This document shows positions 48,487 through 57,974 of a stretch of DNA of 64,000 nt, one piece after another. The notes below the pieces were generated by a model. It was not told where the DNA came from. It did not search any database and saw nothing but the letters and a program-made list of their open reading frames with translations. The position numbers and the translations under genes are program-made. The first letter of the stretch is position 1. Each line of letters begins with the position of its first letter. The stretch is from Bin87 sp034423575 (lineage in GTDB: Bacteria; Chloroflexota; Dehalococcoidia; Lucifugimonadales; UBA3495), in assembly GCA_034423575.1 (NCBI GenBank), contig DAOUIF010000021.1, forward strand, positions 21,553-85,552, written 5' to 3'.

Positions 48487-48515
48487 TTGACACATCCCGG
48501 CGGGATACAGAAAAT
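48487..48515 (+). promoter_or_regulatory. Possible promoter of the first dioxygenase gene
   Basis: TTGACA (48487-48492), 17-bp spacer, GAAAAT (48510-48515; 4 of 6). It lies 48 bp before the start codon. Confidence 0.35.
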
Positions 48516-48563
48516 GGCGCCATCATTGCAGCCAACACCGCGCTGGAGACGGAAGGTGACGAA

Positions 48564-49598
48564 ATGGCAGAGATCCTGGGGCTTGGCCTCACGCATTACC
48601 CTCCTCTGATATCTCCCGATGAAGACAAAGCGATACCTTTAAAGAGGACGCTCGCCGGGAACAAACGCATATCAGAGGAGATGAAGAACCCCAGCAGCTG
48701 GCCGGAACCGATGAGAATCGAGTACGGAGAAGACGAAGGGTACGCTTCCTCGTTGGAGCACCGCGCTCGGCTGGTGGCCGGATTCCGGCGCATTCGCGAG
48801 GAATTGGACGCTTTCAACCCGGACTTCGTGCTGATCTGGGGCGATGACCAGTACGAGAACTTCCGCGAAGACATCATTCCTCCGTTCTGCGTGCTGGCCT
48901 ACGACGAGTTCGAATGCCGGCCCTTCGCCCACCGGCAGCGAAACTTCTGGGGTGAGCCCAAGGACAAAGTGTTCGAGTACAAGGGCAACAAGGAAGCCGC
49001 GCGGGCTTTGGTGTCCGGCATGATCGACCGGGGCGTGGACATGGCCTACGCCTACCAGGGACTGCACGAGTCCGGATTGGGTCATGCCATCCTGAACACG
49101 CTGCTTTATCTGGACTACGATCGCAAGGGGTTCGACTATCCGGTGGTGCCGATGCTGGTGAACTGCTACGGCAGCCGCGTGATCCGCAACCGCGGCGGCG
49201 CGGTGGAATACCTGCCGGACCCGGACCCGCCCGGGCCTTCGCCGAAGCGGTGCCTGCAGGTGGGTGCGGCGGCTGCTGAAACGCTCAAGGACTCGCCTTA
49301 CCGCGTGGCATTGATCGCTTCGTCCTCCTGGTCCCATGCCTTCCTGGTGGAGAAGAACCACTGGCTGTGGCCGGACATCGAGTCGGACCGGGCCAGGTTC
49401 GAGGAGCTCAAGGCCGGCGACTACCAGGCTTGGTCACGAATTTCCACGGACCAGGTTGAAGACGCCGGGCAACAGGAGATGCTGAACTGGATGTGCCTGG
49501 CCGGGGCGATGGATACCTTGGACTACAAGCCGGAGATCCTGGATTACGTCGAGACTTACGTTTTCAACTCCAACAAGTGCCTGGCGATCTTCAAGTAA
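48564..49598 (+). CDS. Class III extradiol dioxygenase-like protein 1
   Basis: A 344-residue LigB/MhpB-type protein. THYPPL near the N-terminus supplies the first iron-ligand His (His11). PDFVLIWGDDQYENFREDIIPPFCV aligns with the MhpB segment PDHYNGFFYDVMPPFC, so the second iron-ligand His is replaced by Gln (GDDQ). A later SSSWSHAF carries the conserved acid-base His. It cleaves catechol-type rings if active, but the metal site is altered. AAGGTG lies 6 nt before ATG 48564. It is followed 71 bp later by a close paralogue. Confidence 0.82.
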   Translation: MAEILGLGLTHYPPLISPDEDKAIPLKRTLAGNKRISEEMKNPSSWPEPMRIEYGEDEGYASSLEHRARLVAGFRRIREELDAFNPDFVLIWGDDQYENFREDIIPPFCVLAYDEFECRPFAHRQRNFWGEPKDKVFEYKGNKEAARALVSGMIDRGVDMAYAYQGLHESGLGHAILNTLLYLDYDRKGFDYPVVPMLVNCYGSRVIRNRGGAVEYLPDPDPPGPSPKRCLQVGAAAAETLKDSPYRVALIASSSWSHAFLVEKNHWLWPDIESDRARFEELKAGDYQAWSRISTDQVEDAGQQEMLNWMCLAGAMDTLDYKPEILDYVETYVFNSNKCLAIFK

Positions 49599-49622
49599 GG
49601 CAACGGCTCGCACTCTCGTTCG

Positions 49623-49644
49623 GGGGCGAATGATCATTCGCCCC
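49623..49644. repeat. 22-bp perfect palindrome, GGGGCGAA family
   Basis: GGGGCGAATGA followed by its exact reverse complement TCATTCGCCCC, between the two dioxygenase genes. Related palindromes lie at 50745-50766, 52720-52743 and 54571-54595. Confidence 0.75.
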
Positions 49645-49669
49645 TATGATTAGGGCAAGGAGGGTTATC

Positions 49670-50716
49670 ATGGCGGAAATACTGGGGCTGGGGCTGACGC
49701 ATTCGCCGTCGTTCATACGGCCCGACGAGGACGGAGAGTCGTCGCTGAAACGAACCCTGCGGACCAATGACCGCATCCCCGCCGAAATGAAGAACCCGCT
49801 GAACTGGCCGGAACCGATGCGCGTGGAGTTCGGCGAAGACGAGGGCTACGCGTCGGCCGTTCGTCTGCGGGAGCGCATGGTGGCCGGTTTCCGGGAGCTG
49901 CGCAAGGAACTGGACGCGTTCAACCCCGACTTCGTGGTGATCTGGGGCGACGATCAGTACGAAAACTTCAAAGAGGACATCATTCCGCCCTTCTGCGTCC
50001 TCGCCTACGACGAGTTCAATTGCCAACCCTTCGACAACGGCAACGGATCGGCGCGCCGGAACGTGTGGGGCGAAGGGGCGGACACGGTGTTCAAATACAA
50101 GGGGCATAAAGACGGCGCGCGCGCCCTGGTGTCGGAAATGATCGACCGTGGCGTGGATATGTCCTACGCGTACCAGCCGTTGCACGAGCCGGGCCTGGGC
50201 CACGCCATCCTCAACACGATCCTGTACCTGGATTACGATCGCGAGGGGTTCGACTATCCCGTCGTTCCCATGCTGGTGAACTGCTACGGCAGCCGGGTCA
50301 TTCGCAACCAGGGAGGTAGCGAGGAACGCTCGCCGGATCCCGACCCGCCCGGCCCTTCGCCCAAGCGGTGCATGCAGGTCGGCGCGGCGGCGGCGCAGGC
50401 GCTCAAGGACTCGCCGTGGCGGGTGGCGCTGATCGCCTCGTCCTCCTGGTCCCACGCCTTTCTGACGGAAAAGAACTGGTGGCTCTACCCCGACATCGAG
50501 TCGGACCGGGCGCGGTTCGAGGAGATGAAGCTGGGTGACTACCAGGCGTGGGCCGGGGTCTCGACGGCGCAAATTGAAGACGCCGGCCAGCAGGAACTGC
50601 TCAATTGGGCGTGCCTGGTAGGCGCGGTGGACGAACTGGGGTACAAGGCGGAGATCGTCGACTGGTACGAGACGTACATCTTCAACTCCACCAAGTGCCT
50701 GGCGGTGTTCAGATAG
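49670..50716 (+). CDS. Class III extradiol dioxygenase-like protein 2 (tandem paralogue)
   Basis: A 348-residue paralogue of the previous gene, similar over its whole length: THSPSF (first His ligand), FVVIWGDDQYENFKEDIIPPFCV with the same Gln in the second ligand position, SSSWSHAF, and an almost identical end (YNFNSxKCLAxF pattern: YIFNSTKCLAVF). The most different segment is the loop after the acidic block (ARRNVWGEGADTV). AAGGAGGG lies 6 nt before ATG 49670. Both paralogues keep the Gln, which implies selection rather than decay. The substrate is unknown. Confidence 0.82.
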   Translation: MAEILGLGLTHSPSFIRPDEDGESSLKRTLRTNDRIPAEMKNPLNWPEPMRVEFGEDEGYASAVRLRERMVAGFRELRKELDAFNPDFVVIWGDDQYENFKEDIIPPFCVLAYDEFNCQPFDNGNGSARRNVWGEGADTVFKYKGHKDGARALVSEMIDRGVDMSYAYQPLHEPGLGHAILNTILYLDYDREGFDYPVVPMLVNCYGSRVIRNQGGSEERSPDPDPPGPSPKRCMQVGAAAAQALKDSPWRVALIASSSWSHAFLTEKNWWLYPDIESDRARFEEMKLGDYQAWAGVSTAQIEDAGQQELLNWACLVGAVDELGYKAEIVDWYETYIFNSTKCLAVFR

Positions 50717-50744
50717 AACCCAAACGTTATATGGTCAAAGTTTA

Positions 50745-50766
50745 GGGGCGAAGAATTCTTCGCCCC
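50745..50766. repeat. 22-bp perfect palindrome, GGGGCGAA family
   Basis: GGGGCGAAGAA plus its reverse complement TTCTTCGCCCC, between dioxygenase 2 and the 3' end of thiC. It may act as a bidirectional terminator between these convergent genes, but no U-run is present. Confidence 0.7.
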
Positions 50767-50793
50767 TAGGTTTTGGCCGTCTCACGTCGGACG

Positions 50794-52674
<1,881 letters not shown>

Positions 52675-52719
52675 GCTGTGGTTCCTCCTGCCGGATGGGT
52701 TGGGTCACTTGAAATCGGG

Positions 52720-52743
52720 AGGAGCGAACAATCATTCGCCCTC
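52720..52743. repeat. Imperfect palindrome, GGGGCGAA family
   Basis: GGAGCGAA, six bases, then TTCGCCCTC, between the symporter and thiC. It is a degenerate member of the family at 49623 and 50745. Confidence 0.55.
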
Positions 52744-52759
52744 AACGCGGCAAATTCGG

Positions 52760-54259
52760 TTAGTCGTCCGCCGGGGCGGGTTCGTCGATGAGTTGTACCT
52801 CGGAATTCAAGGCGGCGAAGTCGTATTCGCTGCCTGGGGCGACGAGCCGCTGACCGAGAACTACGATGGCGGAGATGACGGACGAAATCACCAACGCCGA
52901 CGCGAACGCGAAGAACATCTGGCCCCCCAGCGGAGACGTCAGTGCCCAGGGCGAGAGCAGATCGGGTTTGGGATAAAACAGCGCGCCAATAACGATGCCG
53001 ACGGCTCCCGCCAGCAACACGCCCCAGCCGGGCATGCGGCTGGAGTACAGGCCCACCAGCATGGGCACGGCGATGGCCGCGCCGAGCAGGTCTGCGATGA
53101 GGAAGACGTAGAGCACGCTGTGGCCCTGGGAAGCCACGATGATCGCGGGGATGGCCACGATCACTGTGATGGCTCGGGCCAATCGCAAAAGCATGGCGCG
53201 TTCCAGACCGATGCCGGCGAGGTCGGCGGCCATGCCGCTGGCGAGCCCGTTCATCAGCGTGTCCAGCGTGCTCATGGCCAGCATCAAGGCGCAGACTAGG
53301 ATAAGGAAGTGCATCCACAAGGGGAACACGTCGGCGGCCAGGGTGAACAGAGCGGCGGCGACCTCGGGATACTGGAACGGCCCGACGGAGCCGTGGCCCA
53401 CGGCGGCGATACCGCCCATGCCCATCAGGAATGTCAATGGGATGGCGATAGCCGCCGCGCCCCAAAGGCTGCGGTTCAGGGCCGCCTGGCTCTCCACGGT
53501 GTACACGCGCTGCCACATTCCGGGGTGGAAGGCGTTGGATGCGACGATGCCGATGATCAGCACGATGGCGAAGAAGTAGCTGCCGGAGGTAGTGACGGAT
53601 AGCAGGCCGGCCTGCTTAGCAGCGCCCCAGGATCCGGACCCGCCCACCAGCACGGCAGCCACTATGACCAGGAGCAACAGAACCGGTATCAGGATCCAGA
53701 ACTGGATCCGGTCAGTGAAGATGGAGACGCGCAGGCCTCCGTAGGCCGTATACGCGATTACGACAATGCCGACGGCGACGGCCGTGGCCCACGCCGGGGA
53801 ACCGGTGAGGATGCTCACCGCGGCGGTGATTGCAGTCATCTCCGCGGTGATGAAAATGCCGATCACAAAGATGATGACGACGAAGATCGCCACGAATGGG
53901 ACCAGGCCGAACCGGTGGCGAACGTACTCGGTGACTGAGTGACCGTTGGGCATCAGTCGGCGGATGCGCGGGCCGACAAACATGAACATGACCGGTATAC
54001 CCGCCATGCCTAGGGCGTAACCAACCAGCGAAATTATGCCGAAGTTGGCTCCGGATTCCCCGGGACTGAGGAGCACCCAGGTTCCGAACATGGACGCAAC
54101 CAGGGTGGCGACGCCGACGTTGAAGGGTGCATGGTTGCGGGATGTGGTGTAGTCCTCCACGCTCTGGCGCCGCCGCCGCCATGCATAGGTCAGGCCGAGA
54201 ACGAGGAACACGGCGCATGCAATAACCAGCGTAATGATGCCTACGGTGGTATCTAGCAT
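52760..54259 (-). CDS. thiV: Sodium:solute symporter, probable thiamine-precursor transporter (ThiV-like)
   Basis: A 499-residue SSS-family symporter with about 13 hydrophobic helices. It has RRRRQSVEDYTTSRN near the start, GNxL-like LSPGESGANFGIISLVGYALGM, SVTEYVRHRFGLVPFVAIF and TLDTLMNGLASG. Its position directly after a TPP riboswitch and before thiC indicates uptake of thiamine or HMP. A sodium symporter with such a switch has been called ThiV in marine bacteria. GGAGGT lies 5 nt before ATG 54259. The C-terminal tail is acidic. Substrate assignment is inference from the riboswitch. Confidence 0.82.
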   Translation of the reverse strand: MLDTTVGIITLVIACAVFLVLGLTYAWRRRRQSVEDYTTSRNHAPFNVGVATLVASMFGTWVLLSPGESGANFGIISLVGYALGMAGIPVMFMFVGPRIRRLMPNGHSVTEYVRHRFGLVPFVAIFVVIIFVIGIFITAEMTAITAAVSILTGSPAWATAVAVGIVVIAYTAYGGLRVSIFTDRIQFWILIPVLLLLVIVAAVLVGGSGSWGAAKQAGLLSVTTSGSYFFAIVLIIGIVASNAFHPGMWQRVYTVESQAALNRSLWGAAAIAIPLTFLMGMGGIAAVGHGSVGPFQYPEVAAALFTLAADVFPLWMHFLILVCALMLAMSTLDTLMNGLASGMAADLAGIGLERAMLLRLARAITVIVAIPAIIVASQGHSVLYVFLIADLLGAAIAVPMLVGLYSSRMPGWGVLLAGAVGIVIGALFYPKPDLLSPWALTSPLGGQMFFAFASALVISSVISAIVVLGQRLVAPGSEYDFAALNSEVQLIDEPAPADD

Positions 54260-54313
54260 CAGCAACCTCCCAAAGGGTTCGAGTGGTCGAACCACGGCGG
54301 CGGCCGCAAAACG

Positions 54314-54343
54314 AAAAACCGCCAGGTTCTAAACTCTGGCGGT
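54314..54343 (-). terminator. Riboswitch-controlled intrinsic terminator
   Basis: Reverse strand: ACCGCCAG pairs with CTGGCGGT (54336-54343 and 54318-54325) around a 10-nt loop, followed by TTTTTCGTTTT. It lies between the TPP aptamer and the symporter start. The 5' strand of the aptamer region has a competing copy of CTGGCGG (54447-54453). Confidence 0.85.
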
Positions 54344-54357
54344 ACATAGAAAGCGAT

Positions 54358-54453
54358 TCCAATTCCTACGCCGGCATTACCCGGATCAGGTGCTACGGTC
54401 GGCGGCTGTTTTTGGGCCGCCCTCTCAGCCTGGCATAACCAAGCTCCCGCCAG
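54358..54453 (-). ncRNA. TPP riboswitch (THI element)
   Basis: On the reverse strand the conserved core reads GGGAGC, then CTGAGAGG, then ACCTGATCCGGGTAATGCCGGCGTAGGA in pieces. These are the TPP-binding segments (pyrimidine and pyrophosphate sensor helices). It lies between the promoter at 54478-54506 and the terminator at 54314-54343, upstream of the symporter and thiC. On TPP binding the terminator is expected to form, so thiamine represses both genes. Confidence 0.93.
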
Positions 54454-54477
54454 AAGCCTATTCGATTTTATGGCGGG

Positions 54478-54506
54478 AGAATATCACGACGAAAACAGGC
54501 GGTCAA
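54478..54506 (-). promoter_or_regulatory. Promoter of the TPP riboswitch-symporter-thiC operon
   Basis: Reverse strand TTGACC (54501-54506), 17-bp spacer, TATTCT (54478-54483). The start near 54471 is about 20 nt before the aptamer. Confidence 0.6.
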
Positions 54507-54570
54507 GCGGGAATGTTGGATTGGCGGATACGCCGGTGATTTTGCCCGTGTGGACCCAGGCCAACAAAAG

Positions 54571-54595
54571 GAGGGGCGACCAATCGGTCGCCCTC
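54571..54595. repeat. Palindrome, GGGGCGA family
   Basis: GAGGGGCGACC and GGTCGCCCTC around AATC, with one bulged G. It lies between the riboswitch promoter and the 3' end of a methyltransferase. Confidence 0.6.
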
Positions 54596-54628
54596 GCTAT
54601 CTCGCATGTACGATGCCGCCGGCCCGGA

Positions 54629-55273
54629 TTAGTTCACCTGGTACACCCAGATCTGGTGCGTAACTTCCGGCTCACCTTTGGGCAGGGGTTGGAACGGCTC
54701 GGTGACGCCGACCAGGGACCAGGCGCCGCTGTCTACCAGGGCGTCCTGCTGGTCCTTGAACCCGAGTTCGACGTGGGTGTCCGGCCGCATGCTGAAGACG
54801 ATGTGGCCGCCGGGCCTGGTGACGCGGCACAGCTCCACAAAGGAATTGGGCGGAGCGTGGCCGGGCGTAAACACGCCGATGCTGATGACCGCGTCATAGG
54901 CGTCGGAGTCGAAGTCGAGGTGATCGCCCAGCGCCATCTGTCGGAAATCGTTATAACAACCCTTGGAGCGAGCCTCGTCCAGCATGCCCTCGGAGAGGTC
55001 CATGGCGCAGATGTCGCCGTATCCCAGACGTTGGAGTTCCACGCCCACGAGACCGGTGCCGGCTCCGGCATCCAGTATCTTGGCGTCCTTGGCAACGTGC
55101 TGAGCCAGCGTCTCCGCGCCGCGAATAGGAGCGAGCCAGACGAAGGTGTTTTCCAAATCGTCGTCGTATTCGCGGGCCCACTGGTCATAGCGCTCCGCCA
55201 ACTCATCGTTGGTCGTGGATGAGTAGACCCACTGGACTCTCTCTTCCGGATTTATGCTTCCCGATTCAGGCAT
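54629..55273 (-). CDS. Class I SAM-dependent methyltransferase
   Basis: A 214-residue Rossmann-fold methyltransferase. Motif I is ILDAGAGTGLVG, motif II MDLSEGMLDEAR, motif IV YDAVISIGVFTPGHAPPNSFVELCRVTRPGGHIVFS. ATG 55273 is chosen with GGAG 9 nt upstream; ATG 55297 is an alternative. The upstream LAERYDQWAREYDDDLE matches small-molecule methyltransferases. It is located 28 bp downstream of a second methyltransferase on the same strand. The acceptor substrate is unknown. Confidence 0.85.
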   Translation of the reverse strand: MPESGSINPEERVQWVYSSTTNDELAERYDQWAREYDDDLENTFVWLAPIRGAETLAQHVAKDAKILDAGAGTGLVGVELQRLGYGDICAMDLSEGMLDEARSKGCYNDFRQMALGDHLDFDSDAYDAVISIGVFTPGHAPPNSFVELCRVTRPGGHIVFSMRPDTHVELGFKDQQDALVDSGAWSLVGVTEPFQPLPKGEPEVTHQIWVYQVN

Positions 55274-55301
55274 GGGTATCAGCTCCGCGGATGGCATGCG
55301 A

Positions 55302-56153
55302 CTAGGACGGCTTGATGCACAGGTACTGCGCCCAGCCGAGTTCATCGTTGTTGATGGCGTCGACCGTCTTCATGTAGGCGTCGGTCAGGTAGTCGAAGCG
55401 GTCTTGGTAGCCCTCGGGTCCCTCGGCAATGGAGGCCAGCCTGGACAGGTAGGTATAGCTCTGGGCGAGGTGCGAAGAAATGTCTCGGGCCTGCAGTACC
55501 CGGAAGCCAACGGTGGTCAGCGCGTCCATGTACGAGTAGAAGCTGAAGTCGGTGTCAAAGAGCAGACGGTCGTAGACAAACTTCCGGGCCGATTCGCTGA
55601 TTTCGGTGCGGGGTTTCACCAGGTCATCGAAGATGAACTGGCCGCCCGGCTCGAGGACGCGGTAGGCTTCCTCCAGAACTTTGACCTTGTCCGGAACGTG
55701 ATAGATGGTGGCCTGGCTCCAGACGTGGGTAAACGTTCCCTCGGCGAAGGGAAGATCCGTGGCGGAAGCCTTCTCGAAGGCGATCCTGCCGGCGACGTCA
55801 GGTACCTGCTCCAGGGAGGCGACGGCGTTGTCGATGCGGACGCCGCTGAGGTCGATGCCGGTCGCTTTGGCGCCGGTGTTACGGCACACCCAAACTACGT
55901 TGGTACCGTTGCCGCAGCCGACGTCGAGGACATGGGAATCGGCGTCGATACCCGCGTATTCGACCATCAACTCATTGAGGCGGATGCCGGCAGCCCGGAA
56001 CTCCTCTCGGAGGTTAGAGTTCCCGGTGGACTGGCCATCGAAGACGCCCCAGTGGACGGTTCCTTCGGAGTCCCACACCGAGCGATAAATCACATCTTCA
56101 GCGTCGTAGTACTCTTCGGTTTCCTGTTCGGAAAACCGATGCCCGCTTGCCAT
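55302..56153 (-). CDS. SAM-dependent methyltransferase (UbiE/sterol-type)
   Basis: A 283-residue methyltransferase: FSEQETEEYYDAEDVIYRSVWDSEGTVHWGVFDG at the start, motif I HVLDVGCGNGTNVVWVC, motif post I GIDLSGVRIDNAV, motif IV FTHVWSQATIYHVPD, and LEPGGQFIFDDLVKP. The N-terminal cap with YYDxxDVIYRSxW is typical of enzymes methylating small metabolites (gamma-tocopherol or sarcosine/dimethylglycine-like group). AAGGAG lies 6 nt before ATG 56153. A decayed copy lies next to it at 56189-56516. Confidence 0.87.
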   Translation of the reverse strand: MASGHRFSEQETEEYYDAEDVIYRSVWDSEGTVHWGVFDGQSTGNSNLREEFRAAGIRLNELMVEYAGIDADSHVLDVGCGNGTNVVWVCRNTGAKATGIDLSGVRIDNAVASLEQVPDVAGRIAFEKASATDLPFAEGTFTHVWSQATIYHVPDKVKVLEEAYRVLEPGGQFIFDDLVKPRTEISESARKFVYDRLLFDTDFSFYSYMDALTTVGFRVLQARDISSHLAQSYTYLSRLASIAEGPEGYQDRFDYLTDAYMKTVDAINNDELGWAQYLCIKPS

Positions 56154-56188
56154 ATACAGCTCCTTTTTCGGGTGAAATCCTGACGCGG

Positions 56189-56516
56189 CTATTTGACGCA
56201 CAAGTATTGGGCCCGGCCCAGTTCCTCGTTTTGCATCGCCTTCACTATCGAGCGGTAGGCATCTGACAGTGTGGCGAAGCGCTCGTTCCCGCCCGTGTCG
56301 CCGCCGGAGTTTTCCAGCATGACGTCATTCAACCACGAGCAGTCGGCGAGAAGTCGCCCCAAACTTTTGAAGTAGAATCGGGAGCGCCGCCAGCCAGTTC
56401 CTGGGAAGCCTCAGGCGCGCTCCAGTGCAGGCTGCCCTCCGCGTCCCCGAAGGAACGGTAGAGGGCAGCCTGGGATTCTTCGGTTTTGCGCTCAGAAAAG
56501 CGCGACGGGCTCGGGC
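56189..56516 (-). pseudogene. Decayed copy of the adjacent methyltransferase
   Basis: Translation of the reverse strand shows RFSERKTEESQAALYRSFGDAEGSLHWS, which mirrors the N-terminus RFSEQETEEYYDAEDVIYRSVWDSEGTVHWG of the intact gene, and, in another frame, NERFATLSDAYRSIVKAMQNEELGRAQYLCVK, which mirrors its C-terminus. The middle (about 200 codons including motif I) is deleted and the two parts are out of frame. Its 5' end overlaps the panD stop by about 25 bp. The remnant lies between panD and the intact gene, the result of tandem duplication and decay. Confidence 0.85.
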
Positions 56517-56881
56517 TGGGGTTCGGCATACATCGAACCCTCGATCCACTCCAGGAACTTGTTGTTCTCGTCGACCAGGACCATCTTGGGGTCCACAGGA
56601 TCGTCGGTGACCTCAAAAGCGAGGATGATGAGGCAGTCGCGCTCCTGGCACAGCCGGGCGGCGGCGCCCTGAACGGCAATGGTGCCGCTGCCGCGTTCGG
56701 CCGGCAGGGCGTAGGTTTCCCAGCGGGCGCCGTTGTTGATATTCAGCACCTGGACCTTCTCGAAGGCGACGATATCCGTCTGTTCCATGAGATCACGGTC
56801 GATGAGGATGCTGCCCACGTATCCCAGGTTAGCACTGGTTACCCAACAGCGATGGATTTTGGACCTAAGGACTTCTCTCAT
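56492..56881 (-). CDS. panD: Aspartate 1-decarboxylase PanD
   Basis: A 129-residue pyruvoyl enzyme making beta-alanine for pantothenate. SKIHRCWVTSANLGYVGSILIDRDLME contains the self-cleavage pair Gly23-Ser24, and VLNINNGARWETYALPAERGSGTIAVQGAAARL is the barrel core. The Cys12 replaces the usual Ala or Cys-free position. GAGGAG lies 6 nt before ATG 56881. The C-terminal tail (EGSMYAEPQPEPVALF) is longer than in typical PanD and the last codons come from sequence also belonging to the decayed methyltransferase. The gene is likely driven by the promoter at 57334-57362 with the small gene upstream. Confidence 0.9.
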   Translation of the reverse strand: MREVLRSKIHRCWVTSANLGYVGSILIDRDLMEQTDIVAFEKVQVLNINNGARWETYALPAERGSGTIAVQGAAARLCQERDCLIILAFEVTDDPVDPKMVLVDENNKFLEWIEGSMYAEPQPEPVALF

Positions 56882-57103
56882 ATTTGCTCCTCGTTTTGAT
56901 GGCCAAACTTGTTTGGCTACAATGGATTTTCGGCCAGGTTTCGGCCCAGTTTGCCGTCGCGGCCGCATCGAGACACGAATGGCTCAGGTGCGGGCGGGCA
57001 CATTTCCCATGCGCCTACCCTCAGTCGGCGTTGCGGCGAAAACCCGAGTGGAAGGGCTTATGGCGGAACGCTACTTCCGCCGCCCGTTTTAGCCTGTGAG
57101 CAG

Positions 57104-57274
57104 CTAAGGCTCGCAGGGCAGCTGGTGTTTGGCGCGCCCGCGGATGGTGTCATTCCCGGCTGGACGGCCGCATCCAGAAGAAGGGGTATAGTAACTCCAG
57201 TCCCGCTTGTTGCGGGACCGCATAGAGTCCGGTTCCGACGGTTGTCGGTGCGCTGATAGCGCGGCTGCACTCAT
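57104..57274 (-). CDS. Small hypothetical protein of 56 residues
   Basis: A 56-codon frame beginning with ATG 57274, preceded by AAGGAGG 5 nt upstream, and by a near-consensus promoter at 57334-57362. Residues are mainly polar (SAHRQPSEPDSMRSRNKRDW, then YYTPSSGCGRPAG), with two Cys. I do not recognise it. A 222-bp gap without further features leads to panD. Either a real small protein or a translated leader of panD; the promoter and ribosome site are the only support. Confidence 0.45.
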   Translation of the reverse strand: MSAAALSAHRQPSEPDSMRSRNKRDWSYYTPSSGCGRPAGNDTIRGRAKHQLPCEP

Positions 57275-57333
57275 ATGGCCTCCTTGTTTAAGGGCAGGTT
57301 GATGGGCGTGCAGACCTGCGTTTAACTGCCCGC

Positions 57334-57362
57334 AGTGTAGCCGCACACGTTCCCGATGTCAA
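57334..57362 (-). promoter_or_regulatory. Strong promoter upstream of the small gene and panD
   Basis: Reverse strand TTGACA (57357-57362), 17-bp spacer, TACACT (57334-57339), about 50 nt before ATG 57274. Confidence 0.65.
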
Positions 57363-57493
57363 ATCGGAGGCCAATTTTTAGCTATTTTCGCAAAAACTCG
57401 CAAAAGAGCACGTTTTGTGCCGAGACAACGCTTGATTTATGATTGGAACTCTGCGTGTCAATTGAACGGCGCCGAAATCCGGGAGCAGGGACG

Positions 57494-57934
57494 TCAACCT
57501 GTTAATGGCGTCGGTGGCCAGGTATCGAACAGCGCCAGTTGTTGCGGACCCTGACGGCGCACCTCCCCGAATGCGGCACACCAGCGCGGGATGCCCCGCA
57601 CGGAGGCATGACCCTCGAACACCGAGCCGTGTCCCTGGTACCGGTGCCGCGACCAAAGCCAGGCGTGGAGCAATTCGTGGGCCAGAATGCCCTCAATCCC
57701 CCGGCGGCCGGAGCGTTGCAATCGGGGAAGCGACAGACCGATGAGCCAGGACCCGTCGGGGTAGCAGAAGCACCGACCCCCGGTGGCGGAAATGCGTTCA
57801 AGCACCACCGAGCCGGCGGGGATCTCCAGGCCGTGCAGTTGGTATCTTTCCGCGATGTCCTGGACCCACTCCACGTCGCTCAAAAGAACGCCCTTGGGAG
57901 CGGGCCACGATGACGGTGATTGCGTGGGGAGCAT
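57494..57934 (-). CDS. SprT-like zinc metallopeptidase-type protein
   Basis: A 146-residue protein with the HExxH motif in GILAHELLHAWLW, where the first His, the Glu and the second His coordinate or activate zinc, followed by YQGHGSVFEGHASVRGIP. This is the SprT-like core found in bacterial and eukaryotic (Spartan) proteases. RISATGGRCFCYPDGSWLIGLSLPRLQ precedes it. The start at 57934 lacks a strong ribosome site. It is 40 bp downstream of the quinone oxidoreductase gene on the same strand. The function is unknown. Confidence 0.78.
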   Translation of the reverse strand: MLPTQSPSSWPAPKGVLLSDVEWVQDIAERYQLHGLEIPAGSVVLERISATGGRCFCYPDGSWLIGLSLPRLQRSGRRGIEGILAHELLHAWLWSRHRYQGHGSVFEGHASVRGIPRWCAAFGEVRRQGPQQLALFDTWPPTPLTG

Positions 57935-57974
57935 CGCTGGATTTGCTACACCGATTGGATGCAGGCCGAATTGC

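Larger units (their letters stand above)
48131..48563. other. Intergenic region with divergent promoters and a large palindrome
   Basis: 433 bp with no credible gene. It holds a 90-bp inverted-repeat element (48361-48450) and a possible forward promoter at 48487-48515. A longer open frame that reads through it in front of the dioxygenase is not supported. Confidence 0.6.
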
